In this document: positions 1 to 5,216 of the stretch, piece by piece
Position numbering within the stretch: position 1 is the first letter of the stretch
Layout of the letters: the number at the start of each line of letters is the position of its first letter
NCBI GenBank assembly: GCA_017438085.1
Contig: JAFRWH010000207.1
Location: forward strand, 1 to 6,097
Direction of reading: 5' to 3'
Origin: Bacillota bacterium
GTDB lineage: Bacteria; Bacillota_A; Clostridia; Peptostreptococcales; Anaerovoracaceae
DNA length: 6,097 nt
Notes under the pieces: model-generated
Database searches by the model: none
What the model saw: the letters and a program-made list of their open reading frames with translations, nothing else
Told to the model about the DNA's origin: nothing
Made by a program: the position numbers and the translations under genes

Positions 1-667
1 CAAGAGACAGCCAGTCACCTGAAAAGGACAGTTTTCCACTGCCCGATGCGAATTTGCCCACGTAGCTTCCTATATACGCGGAAACCATACCTATGAACAT
101 TGCAGTCATAGCCCTGTCCGCAAAGGATCTAAGGCTTGGGCCTTTCTTTCCTCCTTCAGCTTTCTTCGCGGCTTTAGAAGAAGCAGATTCGCCTTCTTCG
201 CTCATCGTCCCTGTACCTAGCTTGGAGGTATATTTTCTGCAGGTGAAGGTACAGAGCACTATGCCCCAGATTATGCAGAGGCTCATCAGAAATGCTATGG
301 TGGAGAAAGCCTCCGGAGTCATATTGGCCGCGGAAAGACCGCCTACGCCTACAGCTTCGGCTGCTGCCTGCGCCACCTGCGTTTCATAATGAAGCGCTCC
401 GACCACAGAAAGTCTCAGCCAGGGCCAAGGGGTCCCAAGGCTTCCCGAAAGCGCTATTACGCCCAGAAGAATAGCCACGCTGGGCAAAGCCGCGAAGCTT
501 ACACTGGATATGATGGCGGTCTTCATTCTTGATGGATCCATGCCGATTGCTACCCCTGCTCTGTAGGCTCTTACTGCGAAAATGATGCAGAGAAATGCAA
601 CAAAAAGCACTACGCTGCCGCAGATAAGATACATCACCGGACTGTTGAGTTTACTGAGTATGCCCAA
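1..667 (-). CDS. DUF5058-family multi-pass membrane protein, 3' end cut by window edge
   Basis: An open frame of 222 codons runs off the left edge. I recognise the N-terminal part as DUF5058, a Clostridia membrane family of unknown function, from the early NSPVMYLICG segment (residues 8-17) and the PWPWLRLSVVGALHYE segment (80-95). Hydrophobic stretches at about 10-32, 53-77, 121-143 and 186-204 look like membrane spans. A Lys/Ser/Glu-rich loop at about 144-185 is probably cytoplasmic. The start is not an ATG. In this frame a TGA lies only two codons upstream of TTG 667, so the only early choices are TTG 667 or ATT 670; TTG gives the family-like N-terminus. The gene follows the acyltransferase-family hydrolase by 33 bp on the same strand, so the two are probably co-transcribed. 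A transporter or permease role for the hydrolase's substrate or product is inferred from that pairing only. The family name is from memory of the signature, not a search. Confidence 0.78.
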   Translation of the reverse strand, partial: MGILSKLNSPVMYLICGSVVLFVAFLCIIFAVRAYRAGVAIGMDPSRMKTAIISSVSFAALPSVAILLGVIALSGSLGTPWPWLRLSVVGALHYETQVAQAAAEAVGVGGLSAANMTPEAFSTIAFLMSLCIIWGIVLCTFTCRKYTSKLGTGTMSEEGESASSKAAKKAEGGKKGPSLRSFADRAMTAMFIGMVSAYIGSYVGKFASGSGKLSFSGDWLSL

Positions 668-677
668 AATCGTTCAT

Positions 678-684
678 CTCCTTT
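678..684 (-). promoter_or_regulatory. Ribosome binding site for the DUF5058 gene (non-ATG start)
   Basis: On the minus strand AAAGGAG lies 10 nt before TTG 667 and 7 nt before the in-frame ATT 670. An ATG directly abuts this site (675-677), but it is too close to be used efficiently and opens only an eight-codon frame ending at 651. The site therefore supports a TTG, or less likely ATT, start for the membrane protein. Confidence 0.6.
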
Positions 685-700
685 CAGATCAGCCTGCAGC

Positions 701-1708
701 CTAAAGCTTAGGGCTGTTAAGGCTGTAATGCCTTACATCGTCATATCTGTGGTCTATCACCAGATCCAGCTCTCCTGCAGTCAGGTCGTAGACGGCGGAC
801 CAGAGGGTGTTGCTCTGTCCTTTGCTGCCGGAGGGCTGGCTTATCAGCCTCAGTATGTCCATGATATCTGACTTCTCCAGAAGGCCTTCCCTGTAGTCAA
901 GAGCTGCATCTATTACATTGTATCTGGCCTTTCCGCCGCCTTTTCTTCTGGCTCCTTTGCTCAGGAAGAAATTGGTGACATGGTCAGTTTCAATGACATT
1001 CATATTCCCTTGGAAGTATTCGATTACTGCAGAATCGCCCTTTGCATCTGCAATAAAGAAGTGGAAATCGTTGCCCGGGCGGGCGGTCTGCATGTCGTAG
1101 GCTGCAAAAATATCCACCGCATCCTGCACTGTCTCTGCAGTGTCGAGCGCAACTCTGATGGCTGCCGATGTGGTTATTTTCTTTTTTCCTGTTTCCTGAT
1201 GAGTCTCCACATTTCTGAGCTGCAGCACACTGATAAAGAAGCCCTTTTCGTTGATGCCATCCATTGTGACATAGGGCGCCATCATGGCGGGAGTAAGGTC
1301 TGATACTCCGTCAGAAAACTGACCCGGCTTTATCTCCGCAAAGGCCAGATCTGACATGCACAGTGTGCGGAATCCCTTTTCCGGAGAGGTCCTTATAAGC
1401 ATGGATACAAGATCGTGTTTAAAGTCAAAATTGCGCCCGACCAGCACATGGCCGTCTTTATTTTTCGCCATAAAGGCGCTGCATCCGGCGCCCATGGAAG
1501 GCTTGGGCAGTCTGGCAGCTATCAGGTGCTTCTGCAGAGCTGCCAGGAATTCCTCAGCAGTCCCTGCTCCTTCGGTCAGTATGTCCTCCAGCCTGTGGTC
1601 GGATCTGTATTCCATTGTATAAAAACTTCCGTCGCCATATACGTCCCGGATGCTTTGTACGGTTCTGATCTGATCCTCGTGTATCAGATATTTTGCAGGG
1701 TTTGCCAT
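701..1708 (-). CDS. Carcinine hydrolase/isopenicillin-N N-acyltransferase family protein (Ntn hydrolase)
   Basis: The 335-residue product belongs to the Ntn-hydrolase group that includes choloylglycine hydrolases and the C45 acyltransferases. These cut or transfer amide bonds with an N-terminal cysteine exposed by self-processing. The likely nucleophile is Cys76 in GAGCSAF. Supporting family motifs are GRNFDF (91-96), MDGINEKG (149-156), a DAKGDSAVIEY segment (221-231), VTNFF with Asn246, and NTLWSAVYDLT (300-310). I see no signal peptide or membrane span, so it is probably cytoplasmic. In-frame ATG 1738 would add ten residues, but ATG 1708 is preceded by AAAGGA at 7-nt spacing and is preferred. 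About 75 residues precede the cysteine, so a propeptide would have to be removed to give a free N-terminal Cys, as in penicillin acyltransferase. The DUF5058 gene follows at 33 bp. The substrate cannot be told; candidates are N-acyl amino acids, small peptides or beta-alanyl amides. No clear promoter is visible between this gene and the terminator upstream. Confidence 0.85.
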   Translation of the reverse strand: MANPAKYLIHEDQIRTVQSIRDVYGDGSFYTMEYRSDHRLEDILTEGAGTAEEFLAALQKHLIAARLPKPSMGAGCSAFMAKNKDGHVLVGRNFDFKHDLVSMLIRTSPEKGFRTLCMSDLAFAEIKPGQFSDGVSDLTPAMMAPYVTMDGINEKGFFISVLQLRNVETHQETGKKKITTSAAIRVALDTAETVQDAVDIFAAYDMQTARPGNDFHFFIADAKGDSAVIEYFQGNMNVIETDHVTNFFLSKGARRKGGGKARYNVIDAALDYREGLLEKSDIMDILRLISQPSGSKGQSNTLWSAVYDLTAGELDLVIDHRYDDVRHYSLNSPKL

Positions 1709-1752
1709 GGGATATTCCTTTCTTCTTGCTGAGATCATGTCAGATCATTCTT

Positions 1753-1798
1753 AATAAAACAGAAAACCACAGCCCGGGCCTTACCCAAGCTGTGGTTT
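1753..1798 (-). terminator. Rho-independent terminator of the SLH/hydrolase operon
   Basis: Ten base pairs form between AAACCACAGC (1764-1773 on the plus strand) and GCTGTGGTTT (1789-1798). The 15-nt loop contains a further GGG/CCC pairing. Read on the minus strand, the hairpin starts 8 nt after the TAA of the modular hydrolase and is followed by a T-rich tail (TTTTCTGTTTTATT, down to 1753). The plus-strand side lacks a T tract, so it acts leftward. It separates the surface operon from the acyltransferase-family gene, although partial read-through could still feed that gene. Confidence 0.85.
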
Positions 1799-1806
1799 CA
1801 ATAGTT

Positions 1807-4446
1807 TTACTGAAGCGTGATGTAGGAGCTGTAGGCATAGCCCTGGACTCCATTGTATTCTACCCAGTACCACTTTCCGGAGGTCTTGTCCGGATAGACA
1901 GTGCATTTTCCGCCATTGGGGATAACGCCTATCTCATTGGAATTCTTGGGGGATGCCGCGGGTTTATCGTTGATCGCAAGCCCTGTGGAGCCGGAAGGAA
2001 CCTTGACCACACCGACTTTGGTGTTAACGGTGGCGACCTCGGTCAGGTAATCGTAGACCAGCCAGGAGCCGTCGGAAAGCTTGTACCAGAGGTTTCCTGC
2101 AGCATTCTTTGCAGAGGCTACAACGCTGACCGTATCGCCTTTGTTATAGCGCTTGGTGATGTCGGCATCGCCATAGGGTGTGGAGTGGGCAGGGGCAGTA
2201 CCGCTGCTGTTGACCTTGGTGACCTTCATGGTCTTGCTTACAGTAGTGATGTCCAGCGGGAATATGGCTCCGCACTTTGTGCACTTGCCTACAGAATCGT
2301 AATTATGATCGCAGGCTTTGACCTCGGTCAGATAGTCGTAGACCAGCCAGGAGCCATCGGAGAGCTTGTACCAGAGGTTGTCGAAAGCATTCTTTGCGGA
2401 ACCGACGACACTGACCTTATCACCCTTGCTGTAACGCTTGGTGATATCCGCATCTCCGTAGGGCGTTTTGTGAGCGGGAGCAGTGCCGCTGCTGTTGGTG
2501 GAGCTGACCTGCATGGTCTTGCTGAGTGATGTGATGCTGAGCGGGAAGGTCTCGCCGCAAACAGTGCACTTGCCCACGGAGTTGTAATCGTGAGTGTGAG
2601 CTTTGACCTCGGTCAGGTAGTCGGCTACCAGCCAGGATCCATCGGAGAGCTTATACCAGAGGTTGTCGAAAGCATTCTTTGCGGAACCGACGACGCTGAC
2701 CTTATCGCCCTTGCTGTAGCGTTTGGTGATGTCAGCATCTCCGTAAGGAGTTTCGTGAGCGGGAGCAGTGCCGCTGCTGTTGGTGGAAGTGACCTGCATG
2801 GTCTTGCTGAGTGATGTGATGCTGAGCGGGAAGGTCTCGCCGCAAACGGTGCACTTGCCTACTGAGTTGTAATCGTGGGTATGTTCTTTGTATTCGGCAA
2901 GGTAGTCATATACCATCCAGGAACCGTCGGAAAGCTTGTACCAGAGGTTTCCTGCGGCATTTTTCGCGGATCCGACAACGCTTATCTTATCGCCTTTGCT
3001 GTAGCGCTTGGTCACATCAGCATCGCCGTAGGGGGTGGTGTGAGCGGGAGCCGTACCGCTGCTGTTGGTCTTTACGACCTCCATCTTCATATCCTTTTTA
3101 GATATGCTGAGCGGGAAGGTCTCGCCACAGATAGTGCATTTGCCGACAGAGTTATAGTTGTGGGTATGCTCTTTAAGCTCGGTGAGATAATCGGATACCA
3201 TCCAAGAACCATCGGAGAGTTTGTACCAGAGGTTTCCTGCAGCGTTTTTCGCAGAACCGGTAACGCTGATCTTATCGCCTTTGCTGTAGCGCTTGGTCAC
3301 ATCAGCATCTCCGTAAGGCGTTTTGTGAGCGGGAGCCGTACCGCTGCTGTTGGTCTTTACGACCTCCATCTTCATATCCTTATTGGATATATTCAGCGGG
3401 AAGTTTGCATTGCAGATAGTGCATTTTCCAACAGAATTGTAGCTATGGACATGGCCCTCGTCTTCCGTTACATACTTGGAATAGATCCAGCCATCTCCCT
3501 CCAACTTGTACCATATATTGCCATGGGTGTTTTGCTGCTTGTCAATAACGTTGAATTTGGAACCAAGCGTGAAATTTCTGATGGTGGGAGCATCTCCGTA
3601 GTATTCGCTGTGTACAGGGGCCTTACCCTGGCTGTTCACCTTGGTGACGACAACCGCATAGGGCTTGGGAGCAGGCGGAAGTTCCATATCAGGCCTGTCA
3701 CTGTATATGAATGGCTCTTCCCAATCGTCTTCAACAAGATCCTTGTATCTGTAAATCCGGGCGTGACCTTTGTTATAGAAATTGTCTCTGAAATAGTCTT
3801 CAGAGTCGGTATTCTCGGGAGGGAACCAGGACTGGTGCTTGGCGATCACACAGGGATTACCACCTTGATTGCAGTCTATAACCGTTATTTTGCCATTTTC
3901 ATTGGAGTAAACGACAGCTGTATGAGGTCTTATTTCTCCTTTGGAATTATAATACCAGTATCTGATAAGATCCCCGGTCTGAAGCCCCGGATATGGTGTT
4001 ACGTTTTTAGCATAGTATTTCCAATTGTCGGTATCTTTTTTATTATTTATATTGGGATAGGATCCGAATATCACATAACACAGATAATAACCAAAACCGT
4101 TGCACTGCGCACCACCGCCGAAAATGTTGGATGTGCAGTTAGGATGCAGATGATCTTTTCCTTTTGGAACGACACATTTTTTCGTGGTGAGTCCGTATGC
4201 CCAGTCTCCGGCATCAACATGCTGCTCTAGGTCTATGGTGCTGGCATTATTTTTTTCTTTTCTCAGTCCGGCATTCCAGTACGCATTTTCTGCATCATTA
4301 TCTTTTATGTATTGTGCAATGAAAGCCATGTATTCGTCCATTTTGGCTTTCACATCAGATGTGCTCATGGCACTGGCTTGTCTGACCGATAACGGAGAGA
4401 TCAGTATAGCGATCGCAAGCAAAATGCTGACAAGACGTTTTTTCAT
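1807..4446 (-). CDS. Secreted CHAP/NlpC-like cysteine hydrolase with seven SH3-like domains and HxH...CxxC linkers
   Basis: The 879-residue product is a probable peptidoglycan hydrolase (amidase or endopeptidase). It has a signal peptide (KKR, hydrophobic core, cleavage after ASA at 24-26). The catalytic domain (about 27-235) carries Cys115 in GGAQCNGFGYYL, TGDL at 157-160, His175 in RPHTAVVY, and Asp191/Asn193 in VIDCNQ. This fits the Cys-His-polar triad and the E-x-N placing of CHAP enzymes. Further cysteines (91, 104, 123, 192, 199) could form disulfides. An acidic, proline-rich linker (238-262) leads to SH3-like domains at about 263-327, 357-423, 452-518, 548-613, 643-708 and 738-803, plus a terminal SH3b at 810-879. 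Domains two to six are each preceded by HxH...CxxC, with CxxC cysteines at 342/345, 437/440, 532/535, 627/630 and 722/725. The SH3 domains probably bind the cell wall. The start is firm: AGGAGG lies 8 nt upstream. The gene follows the SLH gene by 12 bp. CHAP versus NlpC/P60 assignment and the bond cleaved are not certain. Confidence 0.85.
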   Translation of the reverse strand: MKKRLVSILLAIAILISPLSVRQASAMSTSDVKAKMDEYMAFIAQYIKDNDAENAYWNAGLRKEKNNASTIDLEQHVDAGDWAYGLTTKKCVVPKGKDHLHPNCTSNIFGGGAQCNGFGYYLCYVIFGSYPNINNKKDTDNWKYYAKNVTPYPGLQTGDLIRYWYYNSKGEIRPHTAVVYSNENGKITVIDCNQGGNPCVIAKHQSWFPPENTDSEDYFRDNFYNKGHARIYRYKDLVEDDWEEPFIYSDRPDMELPPAPKPYAVVVTKVNSQGKAPVHSEYYGDAPTIRNFTLGSKFNVIDKQQNTHGNIWYKLEGDGWIYSKYVTEDEGHVHSYNSVGKCTICNANFPLNISNKDMKMEVVKTNSSGTAPAHKTPYGDADVTKRYSKGDKISVTGSAKNAAGNLWYKLSDGSWMVSDYLTELKEHTHNYNSVGKCTICGETFPLSISKKDMKMEVVKTNSSGTAPAHTTPYGDADVTKRYSKGDKISVVGSAKNAAGNLWYKLSDGSWMVYDYLAEYKEHTHDYNSVGKCTVCGETFPLSITSLSKTMQVTSTNSSGTAPAHETPYGDADITKRYSKGDKVSVVGSAKNAFDNLWYKLSDGSWLVADYLTEVKAHTHDYNSVGKCTVCGETFPLSITSLSKTMQVSSTNSSGTAPAHKTPYGDADITKRYSKGDKVSVVGSAKNAFDNLWYKLSDGSWLVYDYLTEVKACDHNYDSVGKCTKCGAIFPLDITTVSKTMKVTKVNSSGTAPAHSTPYGDADITKRYNKGDTVSVVASAKNAAGNLWYKLSDGSWLVYDYLTEVATVNTKVGVVKVPSGSTGLAINDKPAASPKNSNEIGVIPNGGKCTVYPDKTSGKWYWVEYNGVQGYAYSSYITLQ
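2029..3453 (-). repeat. Five tandem 285-bp in-gene repeats (HxH...CxxC plus SH3-like unit)
   Basis: Within the hydrolase gene five units of exactly 95 codons follow each other: 3169-3453, 2884-3168, 2599-2883, 2314-2598 and 2029-2313. The CxxC cysteines recur every 95 residues without any indel. Units one and two form one subtype (KDMKMEVVKT, NAAGNLWYKL, WMV). Units three and four form another (SKTMQV, NAFDNLWYKL, WLV) and differ at only 3 of 95 residues. Unit five mixes both types. By hand count units three and four differ at roughly 23 of 285 bases, mostly silent. Confidence 0.93.
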
Positions 4447-4454
4447 TTGATCTT

Positions 4455-4460
4455 CCTCCT
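4455..4460 (-). promoter_or_regulatory. Ribosome binding site of the modular hydrolase, overlapping the SLH stop codon
   Basis: On the minus strand the sequence reads TAGGAGG: the TAG stop of the SLH gene (4459-4461) shares two bases with a perfect AGGAGG, which lies 8 nt before ATG 4446. Ribosomes finishing the SLH protein would sit on this site, so translational coupling of the two surface proteins is likely. Confidence 0.85.
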
Positions 4461-5076
4461 AGTATTCAAAAAATCTGTCGATCTGCAGTATGTTATAGAC
4501 AAGGACGGCGACAGTCTTGCGCAGAGCCGGAGTCCCAATCTTTGCTTCGGTTCCATCCAGTATCCCTTTTTCCTCAGCAATGGCAAGGAAGCCATTTGGA
4601 TAGCCTCCTTCCTCTTCTGCGCGCCAGCTGTAGCCCCAGGCTCTGATAAGCATGGTCACCATCTGTTCGTATGTGACCGGGTCATTGGGGCCAAATCGGC
4701 CGCTGCTGCCATATCCTTCGACGATACCCAGACTGTACGCCATAGCTATGTATCCAGTATACCAGATATTGTCAGGCACATCCGTAAACGGAGCTTCTGT
4801 AATACTTTGAGCCATTTCTTCTTCGCCCAGTATCCTGCAGATAATTGCGGTAACTTCAGCGCGGGTGATGGTGTTGTCCGGGTTGAAATAGCCTCGTCCG
4901 TCGCCCTCAAATACCCCCATATCGAACAGTACATCAAGTATGGGTGCATATTCAGCATCCACAGGTACGTCCGGGAATATCCTGTCCGGATCCGCAGCGC
5001 TTGCGGTTCCTAAGGACAGGGAGAAGCACAGGACAAGAGCGAGTAATATGCAAATAGTTTTCTTAGTTGTTCGCAT
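4459..5076 (-). CDS. Small secreted SLH-domain protein (three SLH motifs only)
   Basis: The 205-residue product starts with a signal peptide (RTTKK, hydrophobic core, cleavage after ASA at 25-27). The rest is an SLH array, the fold that binds secondary wall polymers in S-layer-type anchoring. Motif one (about 34-84) begins FPDV and carries the canonical TRAE (71-74). Motif two (97-149) begins FTDV, with TYEQ (135-138) in the TRAE place. Motif three (about 159-198) is degenerate: it lacks the F.DV opening and has LRKT (185-188). No catalytic or other domain fits in the remaining length, so this looks like a free-standing anchor or wall-binding module. ATG 5076 is preceded by AGGAGG (5084-5089) at 7-nt spacing, and a good promoter lies just upstream. 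It is the first gene of the operon with the modular hydrolase, which itself has no SLH motif. An adaptor or shared wall-maintenance role is inferred only from this. Confidence 0.9.
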   Translation of the reverse strand: MRTTKKTICILLALVLCFSLSLGTASAADPDRIFPDVPVDAEYAPILDVLFDMGVFEGDGRGYFNPDNTITRAEVTAIICRILGEEEMAQSITEAPFTDVPDNIWYTGYIAMAYSLGIVEGYGSSGRFGPNDPVTYEQMVTMLIRAWGYSWRAEEEGGYPNGFLAIAEEKGILDGTEAKIGTPALRKTVAVLVYNILQIDRFFEY

Positions 5077-5109
5077 TATGATCCCTCCTGTTTGTTATAA
5101 ATATAACTT

Positions 5110-5138
5110 ATTATATCATTCGCATTTTTTGATTTCAA
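5110..5138 (-). promoter_or_regulatory. Sigma-A promoter of the SLH/hydrolase operon
   Basis: On the minus strand TTGAAA (5133-5138, 5 of 6 to the -35 consensus) is followed after 17 bp by a perfect TATAAT (5110-5115). Transcription should start near 5103, giving a short leader of about 25 nt with AGGAGG at 5084-5089. The leader is too short for a riboswitch, and I see no clear operator dyad. Confidence 0.8.
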
Positions 5139-5150
5139 TTGTAAGTAAAC

Positions 5151-5179
5151 TTGTATGGGATTATTAATTGTGTTAAAAT
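5151..5179 (+). promoter_or_regulatory. Probable promoter of the phosphotransacylase gene
   Basis: TTGTAT (5151-5156, only 3 of 6 to consensus) is followed after 17 bp by TAAAAT (5174-5179, 5 of 6) with an upstream TG at 5171-5172, i.e. an extended -10. The start would be near 5186, about 30 nt before the gene. The surrounding DNA is very AT-rich, so chance matches are easy and the call is moderate. It is divergent from, and does not overlap, the leftward promoter. Confidence 0.45.
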
Positions 5180-5216
5180 ATTATCATAAATATTATCTTT
5201 ATTTATGGTGAGTAAA

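Noticed and set aside
93..474. Plus-strand open frames opposite the DUF5058 gene
   Set aside because: They overlap a clear membrane-protein frame on the minus strand and show no coding motifs or ribosome sites.
651..677. Eight-codon ATG frame before the DUF5058 gene as a real leader peptide
   Set aside because: The ATG abuts the AAAGGAG with no spacing, and no attenuator-like hairpin is visible; kept only as a curiosity linked to the odd start.
1709..1738. Longer start at ATG 1738 for the acyltransferase-family gene
   Set aside because: ATG 1708 has AAAGGA at ideal spacing; the extra residues (MISARRKEYP) overlap that ribosome site and look like untranslated leader.
1709..1763. Separate promoter for the acyltransferase-family/DUF5058 pair
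   Set aside because: I could not find a -35/-10 pair with acceptable spacing between the terminator and the ribosome site; it may be weak, lie inside the terminator, or depend on read-through.
2029..3453. Regular repeats that might suggest a CRISPR array
   Set aside because: The 285-bp units are coding, stay in frame, and have no short direct repeats separated by unique spacers.
2875..4230. Long plus-strand open frame of 451 codons opposite the hydrolase, with further antisense frames at 1693-2529 and 2590-2814
   Set aside because: They mirror the periodic minus-strand repeats, have no ribosome site or recognisable domain, and the minus-strand gene has a signal peptide, clear domains and a strong ribosome site.
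4447..5013. Plus-strand frame of 188 codons opposite the SLH gene
   Set aside because: It is antisense to a well-supported SLH protein and has no family features.
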